From Enterococcus montenegrensis (GTDB lineage: Bacteria; Bacillota; Bacilli; Lactobacillales; Enterococcaceae), in the NCBI RefSeq assembly GCF_029983095.1, contig NZ_CP120467.1, forward strand, positions 1,596,501-1,660,500: a stretch of DNA of 64,000 nucleotides. Reading direction: 5' to 3'. The position numbers and the translations under genes are program-made. Positions 20,295 through 30,744 of the stretch are shown in pieces (position 1 is the stretch's first letter; each line of letters opens with the position of its first letter). The notes under the pieces are model-generated. The model was not told the DNA's origin and ran no database searches. It saw only the letters and a list, made by a program, of their open reading frames with translations.

Positions 20295-21095
20295 TTAAAA
20301 GATACCAAACAAATGCATAATTGGAAAAACAAACAATAGGCTGTCGAAACGATCTAAAATACCACCGTGACCCGGTAAAATATTACCTGAATCTTTAACA
20401 CCAAAATGGCGTTTAACGGCTGACTCTACTAAGTCACCAAATTGTCCCACAATAGAGAAAATTACTGTGAAAATCAAAACAAGCGGTAGCGAGTGTCCAA
20501 AATCTTGTTTGCCTTGGAAAATTAAGACATACACAGCGGCAACGAACACTGCTGAAATGATACCACCAAGGGCACCTTCGACAGTTTTATTTGGTGAAAT
20601 TTCTGGCCATAATTTATTTTTGCCGTATTGACGCCCAACCATATAGGCACCAATATCTGTCGCCCAGACAATTAGTAGTCCGAAGAATAAAATAATGAGG
20701 CTCTCCCCTCGGGCACTAACAAAATCTCTAAAACCCATGCCCGCATACAAACTAACTAATACTGGAAAGCCCGCTTCGTCAATCGTGTACATATTTTTAG
20801 ATACTACAGCAGCACCTAATAAAAGCAGTACCGTCAGATAAAACAGTGAAAAAGTATCTACATTAGCGGGTAAAAAGAAAAACCAACGCTCCTTAGGTAA
20901 AACTAGCAAAACTGCACCAATGGCACTTATAATCCCTTCAAAACTGACTATGTTTAACTCTTTCATTCTAAATAATTCATAAACTGCTACTACAGCTAAA
21001 ACAGCTGCAGTCACTTCGATTGCAATACCGCCGACATAAATAATCGGAATAAATAATGCCAAGGCGACTACTGCTGTGATGACTCGTTGTCTCAC
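20295..21095 (-). CDS. cdsA: Phosphatidate cytidylyltransferase
   Basis: CdsA makes CDP-diacylglycerol, the branch-point of phospholipid synthesis. The 266-residue protein is very hydrophobic, with about eight membrane helices. The CDS signature is near the C terminus: SPNKTVEGALGGIISA followed by GQFGDLVESAVKRHFGVKDS and LPGHGGILDRFDSLLF. The start is GTG behind AGGAGGAG. It is 31 bases after uppS, forming a uppS-cdsA unit. Confidence 0.95.
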   Translation of the reverse strand: MRQRVITAVVALALFIPIIYVGGIAIEVTAAVLAVVAVYELFRMKELNIVSFEGIISAIGAVLLVLPKERWFFFLPANVDTFSLFYLTVLLLLGAAVVSKNMYTIDEAGFPVLVSLYAGMGFRDFVSARGESLIILFFGLLIVWATDIGAYMVGRQYGKNKLWPEISPNKTVEGALGGIISAVFVAAVYVLIFQGKQDFGHSLPLVLIFTVIFSIVGQFGDLVESAVKRHFGVKDSGNILPGHGGILDRFDSLLFVFPIMHLFGIF

Positions 21096-21126
21096 AACTA
21101 CTCCTCCTTTGTTTTCAAAAGTTCCT

Positions 21127-21912
21127 TTATTTTTTCAAACCACCAAAACGGCGATTGCGATTTTGAAACGAAGCAATCGCCATTTCCAGTAACTCACCAT
21201 TAAAATCTGGCCACAAAGCATCGGTAAAGAAAAGTTCACTATAGGCAATCTGCCATAATAAGAAATTACTAATCCGCTCTTCACCACTGGTGCGAATCAA
21301 TAGCTCTGGATCACGCAATTCACTTGGTAAAAATCCTGTCATTAAATGCTCGCTAATAAGAGCTTCAGTAATTTCCTCTTCCTTTGCATCTGTTTTTTTG
21401 AGCTCTGTGTAGATATCTTTTACTGCCGTCACAATTTCAGCCCTACTCCCATAGTTCAAAGCGAAATTTAAAACCATGCCGGTATTATCTTTTGTTTGTT
21501 CAATTGCCTTCTTGACTGCTTCTTGCGTATGCGCGGGTAAAAATTCCGTATAGCCCATGACATTTACCTTAACATTTTCTTTGATTAATTCTGGCACAAA
21601 CTTATCAAAAAAATCTACCGGTAATTGCATTAAAAAACTAACTTCTTCTTCTGGTCGTTTCCAATTTTCAGTCGAAAAAGCATAGAGCGTTAACACTTTT
21701 ATTCCCAAACTAGAAGCGTGCTTGGTAATCGTCTTAACTGTTTCCATCCCTTCTTTATGTCCAGCTACCCGCGGCAAGCGCCGATTTTGTGCCCAGCGAC
21801 CATTGCCATCCATAATAATCGCAATATGTTTAGGAACAGCTTTGTCACTATCAAAAGTAAACTCTGCTTCTTCTTGCACATATTTATTTTTCTGTGGGAA
21901 AAAACGCCACAT
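21127..21912 (-). CDS. uppS: Isoprenyl (undecaprenyl) diphosphate synthase
   Basis: UppS adds eight isopentenyl units to farnesyl diphosphate to make the C55 carrier lipid for wall synthesis. The 261-residue cis-prenyltransferase shows the diphosphate-binding motif [38 protein letters not shown] and the C-terminal [19 protein letters not shown] with [17 protein letters not shown] lies 6 bases before the ATG. The promoter is in the 433-base gap upstream. Confidence 0.97.
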   Translation of the reverse strand: MWRFFPQKNKYVQEEAEFTFDSDKAVPKHIAIIMDGNGRWAQNRRLPRVAGHKEGMETVKTITKHASSLGIKVLTLYAFSTENWKRPEEEVSFLMQLPVDFFDKFVPELIKENVKVNVMGYTEFLPAHTQEAVKKAIEQTKDNTGMVLNFALNYGSRAEIVTAVKDIYTELKKTDAKEEEITEALISEHLMTGFLPSELRDPELLIRTSGEERISNFLLWQIAYSELFFTDALWPDFNGELLEMAIASFQNRNRRFGGLKK

Positions 21913-21960
21913 AAAAAAGCCTCCTAACTAATTCTCACTCTAAAATAAATCATCTTCCCC

Positions 21961-21969
21961 ATTATAGCA
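21961..21969 (-). promoter_or_regulatory. Probable uppS promoter (extended -10)
   Basis: The minus strand reads TGC-TATAAT, an extended -10 with no good -35 element. It sits about 50 bases before the uppS start and after the frr terminator, where a new transcript must begin. Confidence 0.5.
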
Positions 21970-22309
21970 ATAATCAGAATGCTTGCCTATGAAAAGCAGT
22001 AAGGCTTAGTAAAAATCTTAAGGCCTTTATCCACATATTTGATATGAAAAGCGCTTTTTTACGCACTATAATGTTTCACAAAAAGAATGTAGGTAATATA
22101 TTTCGTGCAAATACATTATTAACATACGCATTTTCAGTTGATTTTGTTTCACAAAAAAACAACTGAAAGATTTAAATTTTTGGCCATAAGACACTTCTAA
22201 TCGATGGGCAATCTAAATTTACAAGCTTTATCTGTAAAGCTTTGCTAACAAAACAGTAAGAATGTTGCTATCATTTGCTTTTTTATGATTGTCATTTTGA
22301 CACAAAAAA
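21970..22309. other. AT-rich intergenic stretch with hairpins, no gene
   Basis: The gap between uppS and frr is 433 bases and holds no plausible ORF. It has an inverted repeat TTTCAGTTG / CAACTGAAA (22132-22140 and 22160-22168) and a second, AAGCTTTA / TAAAGCTT (22223-22230 and 22235-22242). A plus-strand promoter-like pair, ATGAAA and TATAAT, lies 17 bases apart (22044-22072). A small RNA read rightwards is possible but not shown. Confidence 0.4.
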
Positions 22310-22334
22310 AAGCCACACAAAAATTGTGTGGCTT
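22310..22334 (-). terminator. Terminator of frr
   Basis: AAGCCACACAA and TTGTGTGGCTT pair perfectly (22310-22320 and 22324-22334), followed by a T run on the minus strand. Confidence 0.9.
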
Positions 22335-22345
22335 TCATCAAAGAT

Positions 22346-22903
22346 TTAAACTTCTAAAAGTTCTTTTTCTTTATCAGCAGCGATTTGATCTAACTGCTTA
22401 ATACTATCATCGGTTAACTGTTGCACATCTTTTTCTAAGTTGCGTAAGTCGTCTTCAGTGATATCGCTACTTTTTTCTTGTTTTTTATAAGCATCCATCG
22501 CATCACGGCGCACGTTACGAACAGCAACTTTAGCGTTTTCTGCTTCTTTTTTTACTTCTTTAGCTAATTCTTTCCGACGTTCTTCGGTTAATTGCGGAAA
22601 GACAAGACGAATTACCGTACCGTCACTTTGCGGTGTAATTCCAATATCACTTGTCAATAGTGATTTTTCCACTTCTTTAATCATTGATTTATCAAAAGGC
22701 GTAATTAAAAGCACCCGTGCTTCTGGAGTTTGAATTGAAGCCATTTGATTAAGTGGTGTTGGTGCGCCGTAATACGGTACTAAGATACGGTCAAGTAAGC
22801 CTGCGTTGGCACGACCAGCTCGAATTTGTCCCAATGTACGTCGTAAATTATCAGCGACCTTTTGCATTTTTTCTTTTGCTTCTGTCATTGTTGCATCTGC
22901 CAT
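22346..22903 (-). CDS. frr: Ribosome recycling factor
   Basis: RRF splits the post-termination ribosome with EF-G. The 185-residue protein has the usual length and motifs: LRTIGQ-like [52 protein letters not shown] and [20 protein letters not shown] precedes the ATG. It begins one base after the pyrH stop, so pyrH and frr are one operon. Confidence 0.98.
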   Translation of the reverse strand: MADATMTEAKEKMQKVADNLRRTLGQIRAGRANAGLLDRILVPYYGAPTPLNQMASIQTPEARVLLITPFDKSMIKEVEKSLLTSDIGITPQSDGTVIRLVFPQLTEERRKELAKEVKKEAENAKVAVRNVRRDAMDAYKKQEKSSDITEDDLRNLEKDVQQLTDDSIKQLDQIAADKEKELLEV

Positions 22904-22904
22904 T

Positions 22905-23754
<850 letters not shown>

Positions 23755-23774
23755 TACTATTCAATTGAATAGAA

Positions 23775-24656
23775 TTATTTTTTAACTTGGCTCATAACTT
23801 CTTCAACAAAGTTATCTTCGCGTTTTTCGATACCTTCGCCAACTTCAAAGCGAACAAATGATTTCACTGTCGCGCCTTTTGAAGCAACGTATTTGGAAAC
23901 AGTCATATCTGGATCTTTAACAAATGGTTGGTCAACTAAAGAAATTTCAGCTTTGAATTTCTTCAAGCGGCCTTCAACCATTTTTTCAACGATATTAGCT
24001 GGTTTGCCTTCGTTTAAAGCTTGTTCAGTTAAAACATTTTTTTCATGTTCTAACTCTTCAGCTGGAATTTGTGATTCGTCAACGTAACGTGGGTTGATAG
24101 CTGCAACGTGCATTGCAACATCTTTTGCAACTGCTTCGTCAGTTGTACCATCTAAAACAGTTAATACAGCGATACGTCCGCCCATGTGTAAGTAGCCGCC
24201 AAATGCTGCATTATCATCTTTTTCAACAACTTCAAAACGACGGAAGCTGATTTTTTCGCCGATAACTTGCGTTGCTTCGATTAATGAAGATTCAACTGTA
24301 CCTTTAGCAGTTTCTAATTTCATAGCAGCTTCCATGTCAGCTGGTTTGTTTGCTGCTACTAATTCAGCGATTTCTTTAACTAGATCTTGGAACATTTCGT
24401 TTTTAGAAACAAAGTCAGTCTCTGAGTTTACTTCTACAACTGCTGCAACGTTACCGTTTACAGCAACAGAAGCCAATCCTTCCGCTGCGATACGGTCATT
24501 TTTCTTAGCAGCTTTGGCCATACCTTTTTCTCTTAATAAATCTACGGCTTTTTCAATGTCGCCTTCAACTTCTACTAATGCACGTTTTGCATCCATCATA
24601 CCGACACCTGTCATGTCGCGTAATTCTTTAACCATTTTAGCTGTAACGTCTGCCAT
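23775..24656 (-). CDS. tsf: Elongation factor Ts
   Basis: EF-Ts exchanges GDP for GTP on EF-Tu. The 293-residue protein starts with the UBA-like domain ([19 protein letters not shown]) and the EF-Tu contact [11 protein letters not shown], followed by the dimerisation domain with [17 protein letters not shown] precedes the ATG. It follows rpsB after 129 bases that contain a hairpin terminator, so its level relative to S2 may be set by read-through. Confidence 0.98.
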   Translation of the reverse strand: MADVTAKMVKELRDMTGVGMMDAKRALVEVEGDIEKAVDLLREKGMAKAAKKNDRIAAEGLASVAVNGNVAAVVEVNSETDFVSKNEMFQDLVKEIAELVAANKPADMEAAMKLETAKGTVESSLIEATQVIGEKISFRRFEVVEKDDNAAFGGYLHMGGRIAVLTVLDGTTDEAVAKDVAMHVAAINPRYVDESQIPAEELEHEKNVLTEQALNEGKPANIVEKMVEGRLKKFKAEISLVDQPFVKDPDMTVSKYVASKGATVKSFVRFEVGEGIEKREDNFVEEVMSQVKK

Positions 24657-24703
24657 TTTGTGGTTCCTCCTCGAAATTTGTTGCAGATAGTCTGCATTTT
24701 CTT

Positions 24704-24759
24704 TAAAAAAAGCTGTTTCAAAGGAGAGTGAGGCTTGCCGCCTAGCCTTTGAAACAGCT
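24704..24759 (-). terminator. Terminator or attenuator between rpsB and tsf
   Basis: AGCTGTTTCAAAGG (24711-24724) pairs perfectly with CCTTTGAAACAGCT (24746-24759), followed by seven T on the minus strand. No promoter is obvious before tsf, so partial read-through is likely. Confidence 0.85.
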
Positions 24760-24785
24760 CCGTGTCAAAAATTATTTAACTAAAA

Positions 24786-25571
24786 TTATTCAGCTTGGTT
24801 GTCGCCTTCAACAACGTCAACGATTTCTTCGATTGAAGTAGTGCCTTCAGCATCTTCTGATACGAAAGTTTCTTCAACAACTTGGTCTTCACCTTGGTTG
24901 CCTTCGATTAAAGCGTCAGCCATTTTAGCTGTGATTAATTTAACGGCGCGAATCGCATCATCATTTGATGGGATTACAACATCGATTTCATCTGGATCAC
25001 AGTTTGTATCAACCATCGCTACGATTGGAATATTCAATTTACGAGCTTCTTGAACAGCAATACGTTCTTTACGAGGATCAACGATGTACATTACATCTGG
25101 AATACGTGGCATATCTGCGATACCACCTAAGAATTTTTCAAGACGTTCGCGTTCTTTGTTTAAGCCCACAACTTCTTTTTTAGGTAGTACTTCAAAAGTA
25201 CCGTCTTCTTCCATTTTGTTGATTTGTTTCAAACGAGCTACACGTTTTTGGATTGTTTCCCAGTTAGTCAACGTACCACCTAACCAACGATGGTTAACGT
25301 AGAATTGACCAGCACGCGTTGCTTCTTCTTTGATAGCTTCTTGTGCTTGTTTTTTAGTACCAACAAACAATGCAACGCCGCCTTCTTCAGCAACGTTTTT
25401 CATGTAGTCGTATGCTACATCTACTAACTTAACTGTTTTTTGTAAGTCGATAATGTAGATACCATTACGTTCTGTGAAGATATATTTCTTCATTTTTGGG
25501 TTCCAGCGACGAGTTTGGTGACCAAAGTGTACGCCGGCTTCTAGCAATTGTTTCATTGAGATTACTGCCAT
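24786..25571 (-). CDS. rpsB: 30S ribosomal protein S2
   Basis: S2 binds the small subunit next to S1. The 261-residue protein has the signatures [32 protein letters not shown] and [20 protein letters not shown]. The acidic C-terminal tail (about 225-261) is rich in E, D and V. The ATG at 25571 follows GGAGGAAAC; the frame is open to 25616 but without family sequence. It has a strong promoter and a 138-base leader. Confidence 0.98.
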   Translation of the reverse strand: MAVISMKQLLEAGVHFGHQTRRWNPKMKKYIFTERNGIYIIDLQKTVKLVDVAYDYMKNVAEEGGVALFVGTKKQAQEAIKEEATRAGQFYVNHRWLGGTLTNWETIQKRVARLKQINKMEEDGTFEVLPKKEVVGLNKERERLEKFLGGIADMPRIPDVMYIVDPRKERIAVQEARKLNIPIVAMVDTNCDPDEIDVVIPSNDDAIRAVKLITAKMADALIEGNQGEDQVVEETFVSEDAEGTTSIEEIVDVVEGDNQAE

Positions 25572-25715
25572 GTTTTTGTTTCCTCCAATTTGGTTTTTCC
25601 CTTTCAAAAACGTCAAGCTCTTTGGCAGACTTTACTATTTGTAAAGCACCCTGTCTCAGATCCGTTTTTGATGTGGATTTTTTAGCTGTAGAGTCTTCAC
25701 CCCACAACATTTGCT

Positions 25716-25744
25716 ATTATACCGATAAAGGTCTTTAGTTTCAA
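25716..25744 (-). promoter_or_regulatory. rpsB promoter (near-consensus)
   Basis: On the minus strand TTGAAA (25739-25744) and TATAAT (25716-25721) are separated by exactly 17 bases. Transcription would begin near 25709, giving a leader of about 138 bases before the S2 start. No known leader family is recognised in it. Confidence 0.8.
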
Positions 25745-26027
25745 GCATGAAATCACCTTTTTTAAATTTTATCTTGATAAAGGTGAAAAAGTGTAACGTA
25801 TTCGCAGCTAGAATAAGATATATTTCTCTTTTTAAATGTTATTATTTTCGTTAATTTAGCATTTTGAAAAAGACAGATAATTCAAACATATCTTAATAAA
25901 TCGCATTAATTCGCATAAAGTTAAATTAGCAATTCCTTTGATGTATAAAAAATCATTAATACTACTATCTTAAAAGTACTTATTTTGTTATGATGAGATT
26001 GCAAATTTTTATTAAAGGAGCAAACCG

Positions 26028-26498
26028 ATGCGTAAAGCTGATCGTCATTTATTAATTAAACAAATTGTTAGCAATCAAACCGTTCGTACACAAGAAGAGC
26101 TTTTAAATATTTTGGAAAGCCATGGTGTGACAGCTACACAAGCAACAATTTCGCGGGATATCCGCGATTTAAAAATTATCAAGGTACCTGATGAAAATGG
26201 TGTCGCCCGTTTTGAAATTTTCCAAGGAGACCGCTTTGAAGGAGATGGCCGTGAAGAAGAACGCCGCCTCATTCATATGGTCGAAGATGTCGTTGTTAAA
26301 GTGGAACGCGTTCAATTTTTAACGATTATCGTCACTATCCCGGATAACGCCCAAGTCTTATGTGCTTTAATTGACGATATCGATGTACCTGAAAAAGTCA
26401 CCACTATTGCTGGTTTTGACACTGTCATTGTTATCTCGCGAACAGAAGAAGACGCACTCAAAATTGAAGAATATTTTAAATCTCATATTATCGCTTAA
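26028..26498 (+). CDS. argR: Arginine repressor ArgR/AhrC family
   Basis: The 156-residue protein has an N-terminal winged helix (about 1-70, with the motif ATQATISRDIRDLKIIKVPD) and a C-terminal oligomerisation and arginine-binding domain (about 80-150). The arginine-contact region reads LCALIDDIDVPEKVTTIAGFDTVIVI, where known ArgR proteins have GTIAGDDT; here an F replaces one of the two Asp. That may mark an ArgR paralogue with altered ligand response. It is near arcABC, its likely target. AAAGGAG precedes the ATG. Confidence 0.92.
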   Translation: MRKADRHLLIKQIVSNQTVRTQEELLNILESHGVTATQATISRDIRDLKIIKVPDENGVARFEIFQGDRFEGDGREEERRLIHMVEDVVVKVERVQFLTIIVTIPDNAQVLCALIDDIDVPEKVTTIAGFDTVIVISRTEEDALKIEEYFKSHIIA

Positions 26499-26506
26499 AA
26501 CTAACT

Positions 26507-26601
26507 AAAAAATCCCAATAGCATAAATAAAGATATACTCCTGAAATTTAGCTTATACTAAATTTGCCACTGTATTTCTTTATTAACTATTGGGATTTTT
26601 T
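26507..26601 (+). terminator. Very long terminator-like hairpin after argR
   Basis: A 95-base imperfect inverted repeat: AAAAAATCCCAATAG (26507-26521) pairs with CTATTGGGATTTTTT (26587-26601), and pairing continues inward through AATAAAG and AAATTTAG to a six-base loop. The stem of about 43 bp is far longer than needed for termination. Confidence 0.8.
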
Positions 26602-26625
26602 TATTAACTTAGAACCTTTTGCAAG

Positions 26626-26653
26626 TTAACTTTGTACATTTCAATGCTACAAT
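26626..26653 (+). promoter_or_regulatory. Probable promoter of the class I LysRS gene
   Basis: TTAACT (26626-26631) lies 16 bases before TGC-TACAAT (extended -10, 26648-26653). Coding starts at 26701. No T-box motif is seen in the leader. Confidence 0.5.
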
Positions 26654-26700
26654 TAATCTATAATAAAAATTTAAATACAAGAATAAAGGAGGAATTTTTT

Positions 26701-28275
26701 ATGCACTGGGCTTTTCAAATTGCACAAGCACTAATAAGAAAATACCCTGACAAAAAGACACCCATTACTTGTGCTTCTGGGGTTAGTCCTTCTGGCTACA
26801 TTCATGTCGGTAATTTTCGCGAAATTGTCACCACCTATTTTGTCACACAGGCACTACACTTTTTAGGTGCTACTCCCCGTTATATTTTATCATGGGATGA
26901 TTATGATCGTTTACGAAAGATTCCTAAAAATGTTACCGGGGTCACAGCAGAAAAAATTGGAATGCCTTACACTAAAATAGCCCCTCCTAGTCAGGCATCT
27001 GAATCCGTTTATTCCTATGGTGATTATTTCGAAAATTTGTTTATCCATGATTTAAAACAAATGCATATCACACCAGAATTTATCTTTGAAACAACGGCTT
27101 ATGAAAGCGGCGCTTATGATGCAGATATCGCCTTAGCCTTAAGCAAACGTAAAGAAATATATGATATTTTAAGCCGTTTCCGTACCGAAAAAGCCGACGA
27201 TTTAGAAAGAGAAAGCTATTATCCAATCTCTTTATACTGCGACAACTGCTATCACGACACGACAACAATTACCCACTATGATGAAAAAACACAACGTATT
27301 TCTTATACTTGTCACAATTGCGGTCACGTTGCCAAACAACAAATTGGACAAAAACAACGGATTAAACTTCACTGGAAAATCGACTGGCCAATGCGATGGC
27401 GTTATGAAAAAGTTGCTTTTGAACCCGGAGGTAAAGATCATTCTTCAAAAAATGGGAGTTTTGATGTTGCTAAAGCAATTGCTGCTGAAATTTTTGAATG
27501 GCACGCCCCCATGTACCAACCTTATGATTTTGTAAACATTAAAGGTCAAACCAAAAAGATGTCAAGCTCTGCTGGCAATATTTTGACATTACCAGACTTA
27601 TTATCTATTTATACACCAGAGCTGGTTTTCTATTTATACGGAAAATATCAGCCAAAAGCGCAATTTGATCTAGGTCTTGATGATGTTGTTTTGCGCAACT
27701 ACAAAGAATTTGAGCAACTGGTTACAAAAGCTAAAAATAATCAACTAGATGAAACTCGCCACCAATTATTACAATTAACTGGTGTGAATTTAAAAGAAAA
27801 TTATCCTGAATTTGGCCATGTAGTTAGCATCTTAGCTCTTACCGCCAATAACGATTCATTAGCTAAGGAATTATTGCAAAAAGAAGCTGCTTATTCAGAA
27901 GCCGCAATTGATTACATCTTGCCTCGTGCACAGTATTGGATTGAAAACGATGCCAAAAACCGTCTGATTACAATCAATGACACCAAAAATTTTGCAGCCT
28001 ATCAAAAACTTTCAGATGAAGTAAAAGAAGAAATAGAAAAATTTCGTCAAATACTTCCGCAAGCAAATGATTTAGCAGCTGCAGATTTCATGCAAAAAAT
28101 TTACGATTTATCCGATACCAGCGATAAAAAAACGAAACGCAGCAAACAAAAAGAACTCTTTACCGCCCTTTATCAATTGACTTTAAATCAAGATCACGGA
28201 CCGCGAATACCATTATTGATAAAAGTAATTGGGATTAAAAAAATGCAACAATTGCTTCAATTTGAGCAATCGTGA
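26701..28275 (+). CDS. lysK: Class I lysyl-tRNA synthetase
   Basis: The 524-residue enzyme is of the archaeal-type class I LysRS, unrelated to the usual class II LysS. The class I HIGH-type signature is in SPSGYIHVGNFRE and KMSKS appears as KMSSSAGN. A zinc-binding pattern CDNCYHDTTT ... CHNCGHV lies in the middle (about 190-235), followed by WPMRWRYEKVAFEPGGKDHS, typical of this family. The ATG at 26701 follows AAGGAGGA; an in-frame start at 26632 has no ribosome site. Whether a class II lysS also exists lies outside the window. Confidence 0.92.
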   Translation: MHWAFQIAQALIRKYPDKKTPITCASGVSPSGYIHVGNFREIVTTYFVTQALHFLGATPRYILSWDDYDRLRKIPKNVTGVTAEKIGMPYTKIAPPSQASESVYSYGDYFENLFIHDLKQMHITPEFIFETTAYESGAYDADIALALSKRKEIYDILSRFRTEKADDLERESYYPISLYCDNCYHDTTTITHYDEKTQRISYTCHNCGHVAKQQIGQKQRIKLHWKIDWPMRWRYEKVAFEPGGKDHSSKNGSFDVAKAIAAEIFEWHAPMYQPYDFVNIKGQTKKMSSSAGNILTLPDLLSIYTPELVFYLYGKYQPKAQFDLGLDDVVLRNYKEFEQLVTKAKNNQLDETRHQLLQLTGVNLKENYPEFGHVVSILALTANNDSLAKELLQKEAAYSEAAIDYILPRAQYWIENDAKNRLITINDTKNFAAYQKLSDEVKEEIEKFRQILPQANDLAAADFMQKIYDLSDTSDKKTKRSKQKELFTALYQLTLNQDHGPRIPLLIKVIGIKKMQQLLQFEQS

Positions 28276-28550
28276 TGAATAATACACTAACCGGACTTGA
28301 TCATTTGACAGTACTTTTGTTTGTGGGTTTAGCCATCACTGGCTTTTTACTTTTGCTGGCCATTTTATTACAAATTACTAGAGGCCTTTTTTGGGCGCGA
28401 TCACCCCAAAAATTCAAAGAAGACATAACAAAGTCTGCCTATAAAAAAGAAAGGGAAATTGGCCTGAGAATTAACCACCTAATCTTTGTTGTGGTTCCGC
28501 CGTTTTTTGTCGCTTTTTTGCTAATATTATGCTGGCTACTACTTAAATAG
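28275..28550 (+). CDS. Small membrane protein, DUF3899-like
   Basis: The 91-residue protein has two transmembrane segments (about 12-35 and 65-90) around a basic loop SPQKFKEDITKSAYKKEREI. It resembles DUF3899 proteins, whose function is unknown. The ATG overlaps the TGA of the LysRS gene (TGATG), so translation is coupled. An in-frame GTG three bases upstream is an alternative start. Confidence 0.7.
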   Translation: MNNTLTGLDHLTVLLFVGLAITGFLLLLAILLQITRGLFWARSPQKFKEDITKSAYKKEREIGLRINHLIFVVVPPFFVAFLLILCWLLLK

Positions 28551-28642
28551 TCACAACAATTTTTATTAAAATCCACGCTTATAAGTAAATGACATCTTTA
28601 CGTATAAGCTAGCTTTTTATTATATTGAAACCTATGGGAAAT

Positions 28643-28688
28643 AAAACAGCGGGAAAAATCATTAGAAACGACTTTTCCCGCTGTTTTT
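28643..28688. terminator. Bidirectional terminator between DUF3899 gene and argS
   Basis: AAAACAGCGGGAAA (28643-28656) pairs perfectly with TTTCCCGCTGTTTT (28674-28687), with A and T tracts for both convergent genes. Confidence 0.9.
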
Positions 28689-28699
28689 ACGGTAATTTA

Positions 28700-30391
28700 T
28701 TACATTTTCTCAGGTGCATGTAATCCTAATAGACGTAAATCTTCTTTTAGTAAAACGGTAACTGCATAAACTAAAGCTAAACGAGCATCCTTTTGATCAT
28801 CGTCTGCTAAAATCTTCACATTCGCATAGTATTTGTTAAACGCTTGTGCCAATTTAATTGCATGTTTGGCAATGACAGATGGTTCATAATTAGCAGCTGC
28901 TTTTAAGATTGTTTCTGGGTATTGTTGAATTAATTTTACAACTTCCCAAGATGCTTCATCATTTAGTTTGTAATCAGCCGCTTCATTTGGTGTAAAGCCA
29001 GCTTTAGCCAAAATGCTCATTGCACGAGCGTGTGTGTATTGTACGTATGGTCCTGTTTCACCTTCAAAACGAACAACTTCTTCTAACGTGAAGTCAAAGG
29101 TATTTAAACGATCATTTTTAAGATCGTGGAAAATAACTGCCCCTACACCAACTTGTTTTGCTACTTCATCTTTATTTTCCAAGTCAGGATTTTTTTCAGA
29201 GATTTGTTCTTTGGCTGAATCAATCGCTTGATTTAACACTTCTTCTAGTAAGACAATTTTACCTTTACGGGTAGACAATTTCTTACCACCTTGAGTAATT
29301 AAACCAAAGGCAATGTGATGCATATCATCAGACCAGTCAAAGCCCATTTCTTTTAAGACTGCTTTTAATTGTTTAAAGTGATAACTTTGTTCATTTCCGA
29401 CAACATAAATGGATTGCGCAAAGTCATACGTGCGCTTGCGGTATAACGCTGCCGCTAAGTCACGGGTAATATAAAGTGTAGCGCCATCTGACTTACGAAT
29501 TAACGCTGGATTTAAATCATAAGCAGATAAGTCAACGATTTCAGCCCCACGGTCTTCTTTTAACAAATGTTTTTCTTCTAACAATTCAATGATTCCATCC
29601 ATTTTGTCATTGTAGAAAGCTTCACCGTTTAATGAGTCAAACTTCACTTCCAACATGTCATAAATCTTATTGAATTCTTTCATTGACTCATCACGGAACC
29701 ATTGCCATAAAGAAACCGCTTCTTTATCGCCGTCTTCTAATTTTTTAAACCATGCGCGCGCTTCATCGTCTAATTCAGGTTGTGTTTCTACTTCTTCGTG
29801 GAATTGCACGTATAAACGTAATAACTCGTTGATTGGTTCAGATTTTACAGCTTCTTCAGAACCCCATTTTTTATAAGCAACAATTAATTTGCCAAATTGC
29901 GTACCCCAGTCACCTAAGTGGTTAATACGAATTGGGTTGTAGCCGATTTTTTCCATAATAAAACCAATTGAATTTCCGATAACCGTTGAACGTAAATGTC
30001 CCATTGAAATCGGCTTGGCAATGTTGGGTGAAGACAAATCGATTGGTACATTACGATTTTCACCTATATTGGCATCCCCGTAATGTTCTTTTTCTTTGAC
30101 AACAGTCGCTAAAACTTTTTCAGAAATAGCACCTTTATTCATAAAGAAGTTTAAGTATGGACCTACTACTTCGATTTTTTCAAAGTTTTTGCCATCAATT
30201 TTTTCCGCTAATTCTGGTGCAATTTGTTGTGGCGCTTTTTTATACGCTTTAGCTAAAGCAAAGGCTGGAAAAGCAACATCCCCATGATCAGCTGATTTTG
30301 GATTTTCCAATAATTTTTCGATTTGCTCCATGGTTAAATCATCTTTTAATACATCATAAAGCGCTTTTGCTACGACATCTTTGTTGTTCAT
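28700..30391 (-). CDS. argS: Arginyl-tRNA synthetase
   Basis: The 563-residue class I synthetase charges tRNA-Arg. The HIGH motif is in [20 protein letters not shown] and the region before the anticodon domain has [18 protein letters not shown]. The C-terminal DALR anticodon-binding domain (about 445-563) ends [16 protein letters not shown] lies before the ATG. Expression should be controlled by the Arg T-box leader just upstream. Confidence 0.97.
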   Translation of the reverse strand: MNNKDVVAKALYDVLKDDLTMEQIEKLLENPKSADHGDVAFPAFALAKAYKKAPQQIAPELAEKIDGKNFEKIEVVGPYLNFFMNKGAISEKVLATVVKEKEHYGDANIGENRNVPIDLSSPNIAKPISMGHLRSTVIGNSIGFIMEKIGYNPIRINHLGDWGTQFGKLIVAYKKWGSEEAVKSEPINELLRLYVQFHEEVETQPELDDEARAWFKKLEDGDKEAVSLWQWFRDESMKEFNKIYDMLEVKFDSLNGEAFYNDKMDGIIELLEEKHLLKEDRGAEIVDLSAYDLNPALIRKSDGATLYITRDLAAALYRKRTYDFAQSIYVVGNEQSYHFKQLKAVLKEMGFDWSDDMHHIAFGLITQGGKKLSTRKGKIVLLEEVLNQAIDSAKEQISEKNPDLENKDEVAKQVGVGAVIFHDLKNDRLNTFDFTLEEVVRFEGETGPYVQYTHARAMSILAKAGFTPNEAADYKLNDEASWEVVKLIQQYPETILKAAANYEPSVIAKHAIKLAQAFNKYYANVKILADDDQKDARLALVYAVTVLLKEDLRLLGLHAPEKM

Positions 30392-30507
30392 CTGATATCC
30401 TCCTTAGATTAAAATGAGCTAAAAACTCATCAGTTACCCTTATTTTACAATTTAATGATCACCAAAGCCACTTAGAGCTTTAGTTATTCTTGATTTTGTC
30501 AATAAAA

Positions 30508-30744
30508 AAAGCCCCTAACGATAATCGTTAGAGACGAGACTTCCCGCGGTACCACTCTTGTTGTTTGAATACACAAACCAGCTTCTTCTATAACGGTAGA
30601 TCGCCGTCTGCTACATGCAGATTTTCCCAAGTGCGTTTCTTATTTGTCTTCTTGCTTGGCTCACACCCACCCAAACTCGCTAAATTTCCAACAAACAATA
30701 CTCTCTTGTTCACAAAATCAATTATTAAACTGACACTGATTATA
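30508..30744 (-). promoter_or_regulatory. T-box leader (arginine) of argS
   Basis: The minus strand carries the antiterminator T-box AGAGTGGTACCGCGGG (30543-30558), followed by a terminator hairpin CTAACGATTATCGTTAG and T run near 30508-30535. Stem I landmarks AGCGAG and GGGTGTGAGCC lie upstream. The likely specifier is CGC in GAAACGCAC, an Arg codon. The promoter -10 TATAAT is at 30739-30744. Uncharged tRNA-Arg would open argS. Confidence 0.92.

Noticed and set aside
20124-20339. 71-residue plus-strand ORF between rseP and cdsA
   Set aside because: It crosses the cdsA terminator and the cdsA 3' end, has no ribosome site and a composition typical of a chance frame.
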